From: Silvania confinis | GTDB lineage: Bacteria; Pseudomonadota; Gammaproteobacteria; Enterobacterales; Enterobacteriaceae | Reading direction: 5' to 3' | Assembly: GCF_025564085.1 (NCBI RefSeq) | Contig: NZ_JAMGZJ010000070.1 | Location: 116,350-180,349, forward strand | Length of the DNA stretch: 64,000 nt | In this document: piece after piece, positions 39,423-56,191 of the stretch | How positions within the stretch are numbered: the first letter of the stretch is position 1 | Layout of the letters: every line of letters begins with the position of its first letter | The notes under the pieces: generated by a model | What the model was told of the DNA's origin: nothing | The model's database searches: none | The model's input: the letters and a program-made list of their open reading frames with translations, nothing else | Position numbers and translations under genes: made by a program

Positions 39423-39920
39423 ATGGCTTTAAATCTTCAAGACAAACAAGCGATTGTTGCTGAAGTCAGCGAAGTAGCCAAAGGCGCGCTGTCTGCAGTA
39501 GTTGCGGATTCCCGCGGCGTAACTGTAGATAAAATGACTGAACTGCGTAAAGCAGGTCGTGAAGCTGGCGTTTACATGCGTGTTGTTCGCAACACCCTGC
39601 TGCGCCGCGTCGTTGAAGGTACTCAGTTTGAGTGCCTGAAAGACACGTTTGTTGGTCCAACCTTAATTGCATATTCTATGGAACACCCGGGCGCTGCTGC
39701 TCGTCTGTTCAAAGATTTCGCAAAAGCGAATGCAAAATTTGAGGTTAAAGCCGCAGCCTTTGAAGGTGAGTTGATCACGGCATCGAATATCGATCGCCTG
39801 GCAACCCTGCCAACCTACGAAGAAGCAATTGCACGCCTGATGGCAACCATGAAAGAAGCTTCGGCTGGCAAACTGGTTCGCACTCTGGCTGCTGTACGCG
39901 ATGCGAAAGAAGCTGCTTAA
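39423..39920 (+). CDS. rplJ: 50S ribosomal protein L10
   Basis: 165 residues, the base of the L12 stalk. It begins [35 protein letters not shown], and the C-terminal helix binds L12 dimers. The start at 39423 is chosen over an in-frame ATG at 39390 because it restores the E. coli length and has AGGAG at the right distance. Confidence 0.98.
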   Translation: MALNLQDKQAIVAEVSEVAKGALSAVVADSRGVTVDKMTELRKAGREAGVYMRVVRNTLLRRVVEGTQFECLKDTFVGPTLIAYSMEHPGAAARLFKDFAKANAKFEVKAAAFEGELITASNIDRLATLPTYEEAIARLMATMKEASAGKLVRTLAAVRDAKEAA

Positions 39921-39986
39921 TAGCCGCTTTCTTTATCAAGTATTCGCTTACGTATAAACTTATTCTGATTTTCAGGAACAATTTAA

Positions 39987-40352
<366 letters not shown>

Positions 40353-40390
40353 GCCAACTTTTCTAGTTGAAGCCTGAGAAATCAGGCCGA

Positions 40391-40422
40391 TGGCTGGTGA
40401 CTTTTTAGTCACCAGCCATTTT
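40391..40422 (+). terminator. Attenuator between rplL and rpoB
   Basis: TGGCTGGTGAC-TTTTTA-GTCACCAGCC with a short T run is the partial terminator known at this place in E. coli, which lowers rpoBC transcription relative to rplJL. The remaining 250 bases to rpoB (40423-40670) hold no gene and correspond to the RNase III-processed leader. Confidence 0.88.
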
Positions 40423-40670
40423 GCGCTGTAAGGCGTCAGTAGCGTTTCACACTGTTTGACTGCTGGCTGTCCTGACAATGCTTGTTTCTATCGACGACTT
40501 AATATACTGCGACAGGGTGCTCGCTCTGGGTAAATCGCAACGAAATGGTTTAAGCGTGATAGCAACAGGTATTGCGGAAAGTATTCGATTTTCCGATCCA
40601 CAAAATGGTGTTGCACAAACTGTCCGTCAATGGGCAGATGCGTCGACTTGTCAGCGAGCTGAGGAACCCT

Positions 40671-43600
40671 ATGGTTTACTCCTATACCGAGAAAAAACGT
40701 ATTCGTAAGGATTTTGGTAAACGTCCACAAGTTTTGGACATACCTTATCTCCTTTCTATCCAGCTTGACTCGTTCCAGAAGTTTATCGAGCAAGATCCTG
40801 AAGGGCAGTACGGTCTGGAAGCAGCCTTCCGTTCAGTATTCCCGATTAAAAGCTACAGCGGTAATTCAGAGCTGCAATACGTCAGCTACCGCCTTGGCGA
40901 ACCGGTGTTTGACGTTCAGGAATGTCAAATCCGTGGCGTGACCTACTCGGCACCGCTGCGCGTTAAGCTGCGTCTGGTGATCTACGAGCGCGAAGCGCCG
41001 GAAGGCACCGTTAAAGACATTAAAGAACAAGAAGTCTACATGGGCGAAATTCCGCTCATGACCGACAACGGTACTTTCGTAATCAACGGTACTGAGCGTG
41101 TTATCGTTTCCCAGCTGCACCGTAGCCCGGGCGTCTTCTTCGACAGCGATAAAGGTAAAACACACTCATCCGGTAAAGTACTGTATAACGCGCGTATCAT
41201 TCCTTACCGTGGTTCCTGGCTGGACTTCGAGTTCGATCCTAAAGACAACCTGTTTGTCCGTATCGACCGTCGTCGTAAACTGCCTGCGACCATCATTCTG
41301 CGTGCGCTGCAATACACCACTGAACAGATCCTTGACCTGTTCTTTGATAAAGTTGTCTTTGAAATTCGCGACAACAAGCTGCAAATGGAACTGGTGCCGG
41401 AACGCCTGCGTGGTGAGACCGCATCGTTCGATATCGAATTTGACGGCAAAATTTATGTGGAAAAAGGTCGCCGTATTACTGCGCGCCACATCCGTCAGCT
41501 GGAAAAAGATGAAATTAAACTCATCGAAGTCCCGGTTGAATACATTGCTGGCAAAGTCGCGGCTAAAGACTACGTTGATGCTTCTACGGGTGAACTGATT
41601 TGCCCGGCGAACATGGAACTGAGCCTGGATCTGTTGGCTAAGCTGAGCCAGTCTGGTCACAAGCGTATTGAAACGCTGTTCACCAACGATCTGGATCACG
41701 GCGCGTACATGTCGGAAACGATTCGTGTCGACCCAACCACCGATCGTCTGAGCGCGCTGGTAGAAATCTACCGCATGATGCGCCCTGGTGAGCCGCCAAC
41801 TCGCGAAGCAGCTGAAAGCCTGTTTGAGAACCTGTTCTTCTCCGAAGACCGCTACGATCTGTCCGCGGTTGGCCGTATGAAGTTCAACCGTTCACTGTTG
41901 CGTGATGCGATTGAAGGTTCCGGTATCCTGAGCAAAGAAGACATCATCGAAGTGATGAAGAAGCTCATCGATATCCGTAACGGCAAAGGCGAAGTGGATG
42001 ATATCGACCACCTCGGCAACCGTCGTATCCGTTCCGTAGGCGAAATGGCGGAAAACCAATTCCGCGTTGGCCTGGTACGTGTAGAGCGTGCGGTGAAAGA
42101 GCGTCTGTCTCTGGGCGATCTGGATACCCTGATGCCTCAGGATATGATCAACGCCAAGCCTATCTCTGCAGCAGTGAAAGAGTTCTTTGGTTCCAGCCAG
42201 CTGTCTCAGTTTATGGACCAGAACAACCCGCTGTCTGAGATTACGCACAAGCGTCGTATCTCTGCACTCGGCCCAGGCGGTCTGACCCGTGAACGTGCAG
42301 GCTTTGAAGTTCGAGACGTACACCCGACTCACTACGGTCGCGTATGTCCTATCGAAACGCCTGAAGGTCCAAACATCGGTCTGATCAACTCCCTGTCCGT
42401 GTACGCACAGACTAACGAATATGGCTTCCTCGAGACGCCGTATCGTAAAGTGACTGACGGTGTTGTTACCGACGAAATTCATTACCTGTCTGCTATCGAA
42501 GAAGGTAACTACGTCATCGCTCAGGCGAACTCCAACCTGGATGACGAAGGCCACTTTGAAGAAGACCTGGTAACCTGCCGTAGCAAAGGCGAGTCGAGCT
42601 TGTTCAGCCGCGACCAGGTTGACTACATGGACGTTTCCACCCAACAGGTGGTTTCTGTCGGTGCGTCCCTGATCCCGTTCCTGGAACACGATGATGCCAA
42701 CCGTGCCCTGATGGGTGCGAACATGCAACGTCAGGCGGTTCCAACTCTGCGCGCTGATAAGCCGCTGGTTGGTACTGGTATGGAACGTGCTGTTGCCGTT
42801 GACTCCGGTGTAACTGCGGTTGCTAAACGCGGTGGTACTGTTCAGTACGTAGATGCTTCCCGTATCGTTATCAAAGTTAACGAAGACGAGATGCATGCCG
42901 GCGAAGCGGGCATCGACATCTACAACCTGACCAAATATACCCGTTCTAACCAGAACACCTGTATCAACCAGATGCCATGTGTGTCTCTGGGTGAGCCAAT
43001 TGAGCGCGGCGACGTGCTGGCAGATGGCCCGTCCACCGACCTCGGTGAACTGGCGCTCGGTCAGAACATGCGCGTAGCGTTCATGCCGTGGAACGGTTAC
43101 AACTTCGAAGACTCCATCCTCGTTTCCGAGCGTGTGGTTCAGGAAGATCGTTTCACCACTATTCACATCCAGGAACTGGCATGTGTGTCCCGTGACACCA
43201 AGCTGGGGCCAGAAGAGATCACCGCTGACATCCCGAACGTGGGTGAAGCTGCGCTCTCCAAGCTGGATGAATCCGGTATCGTTTATATCGGTGCAGAAGT
43301 GACCGGCGGCGACATTCTGGTTGGTAAGGTAACGCCGAAAGGTGAAACCCAGCTGACGCCAGAAGAGAAACTGCTGCGTGCGATCTTCGGTGAGAAAGCG
43401 TCTGACGTTAAAGACTCTTCTCTGCGCGTACCAAACGGTGTCTCCGGTACCATTATCGACGTTCAGGTCTTTACTCGCGATGGCGTAGAAAAAGACAAAC
43501 GTGCGCTTGAAATCGAAGAGATGCAACTGAAGCAGGCTAAGAAAGACCTGTCTGAAGAACTGCAGATCCTCGAAGCTGGCCTGTTTAGTCGTATCTACGC

Positions 43601-44699
43601 GGTGCTGGTTGCCGGCGGTGTTGAAGCTGAGAAGCTCGACAAACTGCCACGTGACCGCTGGCTGGAACTGGGCCTGGCCGACGAAGAGAAACAAAATCAG
43701 CTGGAACAGCTGGCTGAGCAGTACGACGAACTGAAACACGAGTTCGAGAAAAAACTCGAAGCGAAACGCCGCAAAATCACTCAGGGCGACGATCTGGCAC
43801 CAGGCGTGCTGAAGATTGTTAAAGTGTATCTGGCCGTTAAACGTCAGATCCAGCCTGGTGACAAAATGGCAGGTCGTCACGGTAACAAAGGTGTTATCTC
43901 TAAGATCAACCCGATCGAAGATATGCCGCACGATGCTAACGGTACGCCGGTAGATATCGTACTGAACCCGCTGGGCGTACCGTCTCGTATGAACATCGGT
44001 CAGATCCTCGAAACCCACCTGGGTATGGCTGCAAAAGGTATTGGCGAGAAAATCAACGCCATGCTGAAACAGCAGCAAGAAGTCGCCAAACTGCGCGAAT
44101 TCATCCAGCGTGCGTACGATCTGGGTACCGACGTTTGTCAGAAAGTCGACCTGAATACCTTCAGTGATGACGAAGTGCTGCGTCTGGCAGAAAACCTGAA
44201 GAAAGGTATGCCGATCGCAACGCCAGTCTTTGACGGTGCGAAAGAGTCTGAAATCAAGGAACTGTTACAGCTTGCTGATCTGCCGACTTCCGGTCAGATC
44301 ACACTGTTCGATGGTCGTACTGGTGAGCAATTCGAGCGCCAGGTTACCGTTGGCTATATGTACATGCTGAAACTGAACCACCTGGTTGATGACAAGATGC
44401 ACGCGCGTTCTACCGGTTCTTACAGCCTGGTTACTCAGCAGCCGCTGGGTGGTAAGGCGCAGTTCGGTGGTCAGCGCTTCGGTGAGATGGAAGTGTGGGC
44501 GCTTGAAGCATACGGCGCAGCATACACCCTGCAGGAAATGCTTACCGTTAAGTCTGATGACGTAAACGGTCGTACCAAGATGTATAAAAACATCGTGGAC
44601 GGCAACCATCAGATGGAACCGGGCATGCCGGAATCCTTCAACGTACTGTTGAAAGAGATTCGTTCGCTGGGTATCAACATCGAGCTGGAAGACGAGTAA
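40671..44699 (+). CDS. rpoB: RNA polymerase beta subunit RpoB
   Basis: 1342 residues, the E. coli length, starting [18 protein letters not shown] after GAGGA. An in-frame frame open 99 bp further upstream is leader sequence. The rifampicin region near residues 507-533 reads [27 protein letters not shown], the wild-type form, so nothing here predicts rifampicin resistance. The highly conserved C-terminal parts ([30 protein letters not shown]) are intact. Followed 76 bp later by rpoC. Confidence 0.99.
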   Translation: MVYSYTEKKRIRKDFGKRPQVLDIPYLLSIQLDSFQKFIEQDPEGQYGLEAAFRSVFPIKSYSGNSELQYVSYRLGEPVFDVQECQIRGVTYSAPLRVKLRLVIYEREAPEGTVKDIKEQEVYMGEIPLMTDNGTFVINGTERVIVSQLHRSPGVFFDSDKGKTHSSGKVLYNARIIPYRGSWLDFEFDPKDNLFVRIDRRRKLPATIILRALQYTTEQILDLFFDKVVFEIRDNKLQMELVPERLRGETASFDIEFDGKIYVEKGRRITARHIRQLEKDEIKLIEVPVEYIAGKVAAKDYVDASTGELICPANMELSLDLLAKLSQSGHKRIETLFTNDLDHGAYMSETIRVDPTTDRLSALVEIYRMMRPGEPPTREAAESLFENLFFSEDRYDLSAVGRMKFNRSLLRDAIEGSGILSKEDIIEVMKKLIDIRNGKGEVDDIDHLGNRRIRSVGEMAENQFRVGLVRVERAVKERLSLGDLDTLMPQDMINAKPISAAVKEFFGSSQLSQFMDQNNPLSEITHKRRISALGPGGLTRERAGFEVRDVHPTHYGRVCPIETPEGPNIGLINSLSVYAQTNEYGFLETPYRKVTDGVVTDEIHYLSAIEEGNYVIAQANSNLDDEGHFEEDLVTCRSKGESSLFSRDQVDYMDVSTQQVVSVGASLIPFLEHDDANRALMGANMQRQAVPTLRADKPLVGTGMERAVAVDSGVTAVAKRGGTVQYVDASRIVIKVNEDEMHAGEAGIDIYNLTKYTRSNQNTCINQMPCVSLGEPIERGDVLADGPSTDLGELALGQNMRVAFMPWNGYNFEDSILVSERVVQEDRFTTIHIQELACVSRDTKLGPEEITADIPNVGEAALSKLDESGIVYIGAEVTGGDILVGKVTPKGETQLTPEEKLLRAIFGEKASDVKDSSLRVPNGVSGTIIDVQVFTRDGVEKDKRALEIEEMQLKQAKKDLSEELQILEAGLFSRIYAVLVAGGVEAEKLDKLPRDRWLELGLADEEKQNQLEQLAEQYDELKHEFEKKLEAKRRKITQGDDLAPGVLKIVKVYLAVKRQIQPGDKMAGRHGNKGVISKINPIEDMPHDANGTPVDIVLNPLGVPSRMNIGQILETHLGMAAKGIGEKINAMLKQQQEVAKLREFIQRAYDLGTDVCQKVDLNTFSDDEVLRLAENLKKGMPIATPVFDGAKESEIKELLQLADLPTSGQITLFDGRTGEQFERQVTVGYMYMLKLNHLVDDKMHARSTGSYSLVTQQPLGGKAQFGGQRFGEMEVWALEAYGAAYTLQEMLTVKSDDVNGRTKMYKNIVDGNHQMEPGMPESFNVLLKEIRSLGINIELEDE

Positions 44700-44775
44700 C
44701 TCTCGCTCAAACAGGTCACTGGTGCCGGGGTAAGACCCGGCGCCAGATTGTGCTAACTCCGACGGGAGCAAATCC

Positions 44776-48999
<4,224 letters not shown>

Positions 49000-49016
49000 T
49001 CGTTCCGTCAGCCCAT

Positions 49017-49044
49017 AAAAAAACCCGCTTCGGCGGGTTTTTTT
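49017..49044 (+). terminator. Terminator of rpoBC
   Basis: AAAAAAACCCGC-TTC-GGCGGG followed by seven T, 18 bp after the rpoC stop. Almost the same hairpin core as the glyQS terminator. Confidence 0.94.
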
Positions 49045-49077
49045 ATGCGGATAGCGCTGCGCTTACCGGGCGTTGTC

Positions 49078-49395
49078 TCAGTTAACCAGTGGCAACCGGC
49101 GATACAGCTCGATCATATCGCCCGCCAGATCCTGAATCACCATCGCATTCATCAGATGATCCTGCGAGTGAACGGTGATCAGATTGACCGGCAGCTTGCC
49201 AGTGCCTTCATCCATACCGATCAGTTTCGTCTGGATGGTGTGCGCATGCTTAACGAATTCACGCGACTCTTCCATTGCTTTCTCGGCATCGGCAAAATTG
49301 CCTTTGCGCGCCATCTGCAGGGCGGTTAATGCGGAACTACGGGCTGCACCGGCATTCACCAGCAGCTCCATAATGATCGTTTCTAAATCGTCCAT
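49078..49395 (-). CDS. PTS lactose/chitobiose-family EIIA subunit (orphan)
   Basis: 105-residue phosphocarrier of the Lac/Chb EIIA family. It is helical and starts MDDLETIIMELLVNAGAARSSALTALQMARKGNF. The phosphorylated histidine lies in NLITVHSQDHLMNAM (residue about 76), equivalent to the HAQDHLM of ChbA. It would pass phosphate from HPr to the EIIB encoded 3 bp upstream. No EIIC permease or glycosidase is present at the locus, so the sugar is unknown. Not in E. coli K-12 at this place, where htrC (yjaZ) lies. Confidence 0.9.
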   Translation of the reverse strand: MDDLETIIMELLVNAGAARSSALTALQMARKGNFADAEKAMEESREFVKHAHTIQTKLIGMDEGTGKLPVNLITVHSQDHLMNAMVIQDLAGDMIELYRRLPLVN

Positions 49396-49398
49396 GCG

Positions 49399-49704
49399 TT
49401 ACTCCAACAGTTTGAGGGCTTTATCGAGCACGGCATCGCCTTTCATCATGCCGTAATCCATCATGTCGATAACCGCGACCTTTTTACCCAGCGGCTCGGC
49501 CTGAGCCTGGAGATTTGCCAGCTCATATTTAACCTGTGGGCCCAGTAACACGATGTCGGCTGCGGCGATCTCATCTTTAAATTCAGCAACCGGTACGGCT
49601 TTAATGGTCACCTCGACGCCTTTCTTCTGCGCGGCGTCTTTCATGCGTTGAACCAGCATGCTGGTGGACATTCCCGCTGCACAGCATAAAACGATGTTCT
49701 TCAT
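49399..49704 (-). CDS. PTS lactose/chitobiose-family EIIB subunit (orphan)
   Basis: 101-residue EIIB of the Lac/Chb family. It begins MKNIVLCCAAGMSTSMLVQRMKDAAQKKG, with the phosphorylated cysteine in the P-loop CAAGMSTS (Cys8), and has VLLGPQVKYEL and the C-terminal MMDYGMMKGDAVLDKAL. The start at 49704 has GAGG at proper distance; four more codons upstream in frame are possible. First gene of a two-gene unit with EIIA. Without its EIIC it may serve a permease encoded elsewhere or act in regulation. Confidence 0.9.
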   Translation of the reverse strand: MKNIVLCCAAGMSTSMLVQRMKDAAQKKGVEVTIKAVPVAEFKDEIAAADIVLLGPQVKYELANLQAQAEPLGKKVAVIDMMDYGMMKGDAVLDKALKLLE

Positions 49705-49995
49705 AGTCAGCCTCAATGTACATGTGTTTATTAATAATTATCCCGCGCTGTCTGCTTCAACAACCGCTTTACCACGGTTGTGTGTGAGTCATCACAAAGA
49801 AAGCTGCTTTTTTCTGAAACCGGTTACAACTGTTACAAAGGTGAGAAGGCAGGGCGAAACGAGGAAGAAGCTTTCCGCCCTGGTCAGCACCCTTTGCTGA
49901 CAGGGCAAGAGTAAAAAAAGGCACACCGACAGGCAATCGCCCGCTGCAAACCTTACGCGACGTCACGTAATATTTTCACCGGGTTACATTTTCTT
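49705..49995 (-). promoter_or_regulatory. Control region of the orphan PTS pair
   Basis: Upstream of the EIIB gene, TGTGTGAGTCATCACA (49781-49796) matches the CRP consensus except for one base of the left half. Next to it, TGAAACCGGTTACA (49815-49828) has the shape of a LacI-family operator and differs by one base from the Pseudomonas PtxS site. Both are candidates only. The remaining sequence to thiH (49829-49995) shows no gene. Confidence 0.5.
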
Positions 49996-51129
49996 TCAGC
50001 GTAACTGCGAGGCGCGCCCCAGCCAGCTATCCCAGTCTTTCCATACTGGCTGCAAACCTTGATCGCTGAGCGCACGAGCAACCTCCTCCGGGCGACGGTT
50101 ATCGTGTGGGGCAAACTGCTCAAGCTCGGGGTGATCGTCGGCATAGCCGCCAGGCTGGGTTTTGGAGAAAGCGCTGACGTTGTTAATCGCCAGCGGGATC
50201 ACGCGATCGCGAAATGCCGGTGACTCCCGGGTCGACAGTGACAGCTCCACCTCTGGTGCCAGCAGACGGAAGGCGCAGATCGCCTGTACCAGCTGGCGTT
50301 CATCCATGATCGACGCGGGCTGAATACCCCCGGCGCAGGGGCGCAGACGTGGAAAGGAGACCGAATAGCGGCTCTGCCAGTAATGCTGCTGCAACCACAG
50401 GAGATGTTCCGCCACCATATAGCTGTCGACCCGCCAGCTGTCCGACAGCCCGGTTAGTGCGCCGAGGCCGATCTTATCGATCCCGGCACGGCCCAGCCGA
50501 TCCGGCGTCTCCAGCCGCCAGAAGAAGTCCTGCTTTTTACCCTTCAGATGGTGCTGGGCATACACCGCCTCGTGATAAGTCTCCTGATAAACCAGCACCC
50601 CATCCAGTCCCAGCGTTTTCAGCTCGCCGTACTCTGCCTCCGACAAGGGTTGAACCTCCATCTGCAGAGACGAGAAACGGCGGCGAATGGCCGGAAGATG
50701 GCGACGAAAATAGTCCATCCCGACTTTGCTTTGATGCTCGCCAGTAACCAACAGCAGGTGCTCAAACCCCATCTCACGGATCGCCGAACACTCACGGGCA
50801 ATTTCGTTTTCATCCAGCGTTTTGCGCTTGATGTGGTTGCTCATCGAGAACCCGCAATAAGTACAGTCATTGGCGCACAGGTTGGAGAGATACAGCGGCA
50901 CATAAAAGCTCACCGTATTGCCAAAGCGCTGGCGGGTCAGACGCTGCGCCCGCTGAGCCATCGGCTCCAGATACGCGCTGGCAGCGGGGGAGAGCAGGGC
51001 CATCATGTCTTCGCGGGTCGGATGACGGGCGTTCAACGCGCGCTCAACGTCCGCTGGCGTTTTGCTGTTGATCTGCAGGCGAATGTCGTCCCAGTCCAGC
51101 TGACGCCAGCGATCGGTAAAGGAACTCAT
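49996..51129 (-). CDS. thiH: 2-iminoacetate synthase ThiH
   Basis: Radical SAM enzyme that cleaves tyrosine to dehydroglycine (2-iminoacetate) and p-cresol for thiazole synthesis under anaerobic and aerobic conditions in enterobacteria. 377 residues as in E. coli. The radical SAM cluster is CANDCTYCGFSMSNH (CxxxCxxC, near residue 85). Last gene of thiCEFSGH; its ATG overlaps the thiG stop by one base (TAATG). Confidence 0.97.
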   Translation of the reverse strand: MSSFTDRWRQLDWDDIRLQINSKTPADVERALNARHPTREDMMALLSPAASAYLEPMAQRAQRLTRQRFGNTVSFYVPLYLSNLCANDCTYCGFSMSNHIKRKTLDENEIARECSAIREMGFEHLLLVTGEHQSKVGMDYFRRHLPAIRRRFSSLQMEVQPLSEAEYGELKTLGLDGVLVYQETYHEAVYAQHHLKGKKQDFFWRLETPDRLGRAGIDKIGLGALTGLSDSWRVDSYMVAEHLLWLQQHYWQSRYSVSFPRLRPCAGGIQPASIMDERQLVQAICAFRLLAPEVELSLSTRESPAFRDRVIPLAINNVSAFSKTQPGGYADDHPELEQFAPHDNRRPEEVARALSDQGLQPVWKDWDSWLGRASQLR

Positions 51130-51896
51130 TAGAACGTCTCCAGAAAACCGGTCAGCGGGCTGGTGGCCTGGGCTTCAACGCTGCGCAAACCTGGGCCAGA
51201 CTGGCGGGCCAGCACGCCCGCTTCTACTGCCAGGCGGAAGGCGCGCGCCATCTTCACCGGATCGTCAGCGACGGCGATAGCGGTATTAACCAGCACCGCA
51301 TCGGCTCCCATCTCCAGGGCTTGTGCGGCATGGCTGGGGACGCCGATGCCTGCATCTATCACCACGGGTACGCTCGCCTGCTGGATGATGATCTCCAGCA
51401 TCGCGCGGGTTGCCAGCCCCTGATTCGAGCCGATGGGCGCACCGAGCGGCATGACTGCGGCACAACCCACCTCTTCCAGCCGCTTGCAGAGTACCGGATC
51501 GGCCCCACAGTAGGGCAGCACCGTAAAACCTTGTTTAACCAGCATCTCTGCGGCTTTCAGCGTTTCAATCGGATCCGGCAGTAGCCAGCGGGCATCGGGA
51601 TGGATTTCCAGCTTCAACCAGTGCGTGCCCAGCGCCTCGCGCGCCAGCTGTGCGGCGAACACCGCCTCTTCTGCCGTTTTAGCCCCGGAGGTGTTGGGCA
51701 GCAAAGTCACGCCCGCTTCGCGCAGCGGTGCCAGAATGGCATCGTTGTGATTACGCAGATCGACCCGCTTCATCGCCAGCGTGACCAACTGACTGCCGCT
51801 CTCTTTGAGGGATTCGATCATCAGCTGCGGCGAGGCGAATTTTCCGGTCCCGGTAAATAAATGAGAATCAAAAGTTTTATCCGCAATACGTATCAT
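51129..51896 (-). CDS. thiG: Thiazole synthase ThiG
   Basis: TIM-barrel enzyme that joins deoxyxylulose 5-phosphate, dehydroglycine and ThiS thiocarboxylate to make the thiazole phosphate. 255 residues, starting [20 protein letters not shown]. The Schiff-base lysine region is [10 protein letters not shown], and phosphate-binding GAPIGSNQG and [34 protein letters not shown] segments follow. An in-frame extension of five residues (to 51911) lies inside thiS and is not preferred. Confidence 0.97.
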   Translation of the reverse strand: MIRIADKTFDSHLFTGTGKFASPQLMIESLKESGSQLVTLAMKRVDLRNHNDAILAPLREAGVTLLPNTSGAKTAEEAVFAAQLAREALGTHWLKLEIHPDARWLLPDPIETLKAAEMLVKQGFTVLPYCGADPVLCKRLEEVGCAAVMPLGAPIGSNQGLATRAMLEIIIQQASVPVVIDAGIGVPSHAAQALEMGADAVLVNTAIAVADDPVKMARAFRLAVEAGVLARQSGPGLRSVEAQATSPLTGFLETF

Positions 51897-51897
51897 C

Positions 51898-52098
51898 TTA
51901 GCCTCCGGCAATCACCTGAAAGAGCAGGATCTGATCGCCTTCGCGCACCTGCTGACGATCCCACCGCTCACGCGGCAGGATCTGTTGATTAAGGGCCAGC
52001 GCCACCCCTGGCTTTAACTGGCGTAGCTGGTCGAGTAGGGTGGCGAGGGTGATACCGTCAGCACACTGCATCGGTTCATCGTTAAACAGGATCTGCAT
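51898..52098 (-). CDS. thiS: Sulfur carrier protein ThiS
   Basis: 66-residue ubiquitin-fold sulfur carrier, same length as in E. coli. It starts [15 protein letters not shown] and ends in the essential FQVIAGG, the double glycine being adenylated by ThiF and thiocarboxylated. It overlaps thiF by 17 bp and stops one base before thiG starts. Confidence 0.96.
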   Translation of the reverse strand: MQILFNDEPMQCADGITLATLLDQLRQLKPGVALALNQQILPRERWDRQQVREGDQILLFQVIAGG

Positions 52099-52837
52099 GA
52101 CGCCCTCCGCATACCGGACAACCGCTGGCACGCTGCAGCGCCAGCTGGCGCCAGCTCCCCGCGCGGGCATCAAACAGCCGCAGCGTATTGCGTGAGGTCT
52201 CCATTCCGCTGAGCAGCTTGATTGCCTCCAGCGCCTGCAGGGTTCCCATTACGCCAACCACCGGCCCGACGATACCTGAGGTGCGGCAGTTGCGCTGTGG
52301 CTCGTTATCATCCGGCCACAGGCAGCGGTAGCAGCCCTGGGTCCAGGGTGGGGTCAGCGCCATCAGCTGCCCGCCAAAGCCCACGGCGCTGGCGGTAATG
52401 AGCGGGGTATTGAGCGTCACACAAGCCGCGTTAACGGCCTGCCGCGTCGCCATGTTATCGGTGCAATCCAGCACCAGGTCGGCCTGTGCCACCTGTTCGC
52501 GGAGCGCATCGCCCTTCAGTCGTTGCTGTAGGGCGATCAGGCGGATATCCGGATTCAGCTGTGTCAGCCGACGCTGCGTCACCTGCGCTTTCGGCTGATT
52601 CAGATCGTCGGTGGTGAACACAATCTGGCGCTGCAAATTACTGAGATGGACGTCGTCGTCGTCGGCCAACACCAGCGTACCGATACCCGCCCCGGCCAGA
52701 TACAGCGCTGCCGGGGCGCCAAGTCCACCCAGCCCGACAATCAGCACCCGACTGGCGAGCAGCTTTTGCTGGCCGTCGATGGCGATGTCGTCCAGCAGGA
52801 TCTGGCGGCTGTAGCGCATAAAGTCGCGGTCATTCAT
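52082..52837 (-). CDS. thiF: ThiS adenylyltransferase ThiF
   Basis: E1-like enzyme that adenylates the C-terminus of ThiS. 251 residues from [23 protein letters not shown]. The nucleotide-binding motif is [20 protein letters not shown], and two CxxC zinc pairs (CYRC, CPVC) are present. The reading frame is open much further upstream through thiE, but that part is out of phase with thiE and does not match any E1 protein. Overlaps thiE by 8 bp. Confidence 0.97.
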   Translation of the reverse strand: MNDRDFMRYSRQILLDDIAIDGQQKLLASRVLIVGLGGLGAPAALYLAGAGIGTLVLADDDDVHLSNLQRQIVFTTDDLNQPKAQVTQRRLTQLNPDIRLIALQQRLKGDALREQVAQADLVLDCTDNMATRQAVNAACVTLNTPLITASAVGFGGQLMALTPPWTQGCYRCLWPDDNEPQRNCRTSGIVGPVVGVMGTLQALEAIKLLSGMETSRNTLRLFDARAGSWRQLALQRASGCPVCGGRHADPV

Positions 52838-53464
52838 CGCCCGCTCCCGCCAGCTGCAGGAGCTGTGCTGTTGCGGCCTGCCAGTCTTCGGCCTGGGTGA
52901 TCGCACTGACCACTGCGATGCTACCGACGCCCGTCGCCAGAACGGCGGGCGCCCGTGCAAGGCTAATCCCGCCGATGGCGACGGTGGGATAGTCCGCAAG
53001 CCGTGCAATATGGCCTGCCAGCTGATCCACGCCCTGCGGCGCTGAGGGCATTTGTTTGGTCTGGGTCGGGAAAACGTGGCCCAGCGCGATGTAAGACGGG
53101 CGTGCCGCCAGCGCCACGTCAATCTCCATATCGTCATGGGTCGACACGCCGAGGCGTAAGCCAGCCTGCCGAATCGCGTCAAGGTCAGTGGTCTCCAGAT
53201 CTTCCTGACCGAGATGCACACCGTAAGCCTGATGTTTGATGGCCAGACGCCAGTAGTCGTTGATAAACAGGCGGGCCTGATGGCGATGGCCAAGAGCGAT
53301 GGCCGCCGCAATGTCGGCTTCGACCTCGTGATCCTGTTTATCTTTGATGCGCAGTTGGAGCGTTTTAACGCCAACCTTCAGCAGGCGTTCAATCCACGCC
53401 ACGCTGTCCACGACCGGGTACAACCCCAGGCGAAACGGCACTGGCGGAAAGTGGGGTTGATACA

Positions 53465-53465
<1 letters not shown>
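52830..53465 (-). CDS. thiE: Thiamine phosphate synthase ThiE
   Basis: Joins HMP pyrophosphate and thiazole phosphate to thiamine monophosphate. 211 residues, starting [21 protein letters not shown]. Key segments are [28 protein letters not shown] and [13 protein letters not shown]. The ATG at 53465 shares one base with the thiC stop (TGATG) and has GAGGAGG four bases upstream; a GTG one codon earlier is less likely. Confidence 0.97.
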
Positions 53466-55576
<2,111 letters not shown>

Positions 55577-55598
55577 CTACGCGTTAACGAGAAATAAC

Positions 55599-56096
55599 TC
55601 AAGCCGGACGGGCGACGTTATTTTCGTTACTCGCTTTCAGATTGTTATCCAGCGCCAGGGCGATCAGGTTATCTTCCAGCGTAAATCGTTGCTCCAGTGC
55701 CTCGCCGATATCGGAAAGCGCCTGCTGAAATTCCAGATAGTTATCCTGGTCGATGGCGTTTTCGAGGGTTGAGTCGTAATAATCCATGATCTGCTGGGTA
55801 TTGGCCTCCAGCAGGGGATACAGTTTGTTGGCCGCTAAAAGCGGGCTGCTGCCTTCCATTTCACGGATAATACGTTCATAAATATTAAAATGTCCGTTGG
55901 AAAGGTAGTCGACCAGGCTCTGACAAAAATTATCCAGCGCTTTTTCATTCAGGCGCATATAGGATTCTTTGCCAGGCTTAATGCCAACAAGATTGTAGTA
56001 GGCTACGAGCAGATGTTTACGCACGAGCAGCCAGCGATCGACCAGTTTGTTACTTCCGCCAACGCGCTCTGTCAGGTTTTCTAGCTGGTTTAGCAT
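55599..56096 (-). CDS. rsd: Anti-sigma 70 factor Rsd
   Basis: Stationary-phase protein that binds sigma 70 and favours use of alternative sigma factors; in E. coli it also stimulates SpoT hydrolase when bound by HPr-related signals. 165 residues, starting MLNQLENLTERVGGSNKLVDRWL, helical throughout. The first 90 residues follow E. coli Rsd closely; the middle (GSSPLLAANKLYPLLEAN) and C-terminus (LKASNENNVARPA) have diverged, and it is about seven residues longer than the 158-residue E. coli protein. Divergent from nudC across 95 bp. Confidence 0.93.
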   Translation of the reverse strand: MLNQLENLTERVGGSNKLVDRWLLVRKHLLVAYYNLVGIKPGKESYMRLNEKALDNFCQSLVDYLSNGHFNIYERIIREMEGSSPLLAANKLYPLLEANTQQIMDYYDSTLENAIDQDNYLEFQQALSDIGEALEQRFTLEDNLIALALDNNLKASNENNVARPA

Positions 56097-56191
56097 GTTT
56101 GACTCCGCAAGGTTAAGATTAAAAGCTGCCCGCCCAAAATGTAATCGTAATGTTACCAACATGCCTGTGAAGCAAAGGTTGTGCAATAGAT

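Noticed and set aside
40572..40670. Upstream extension of rpoB by 33 codons
   Set aside because: Leader sequence; RpoB length and ribosome-binding site fit the ATG at 40671.
42190..42275. Possible rifampicin-resistance change in rpoB
   Set aside because: The cluster reads as wild type ([20 protein letters not shown]), so no claim is made.
41892..44078. Long open frame (728 codons) on the minus strand
   Set aside because: It is the complement of rpoB. The strong codon bias of that gene removes stop codons from the opposite strand, and the translation has no family resemblance.
52838..53374. Apparent 179-codon N-terminal extension of thiF
   Set aside because: It runs out of phase through thiE, whose own frame is certain; ThiF starts at [12 protein letters not shown].
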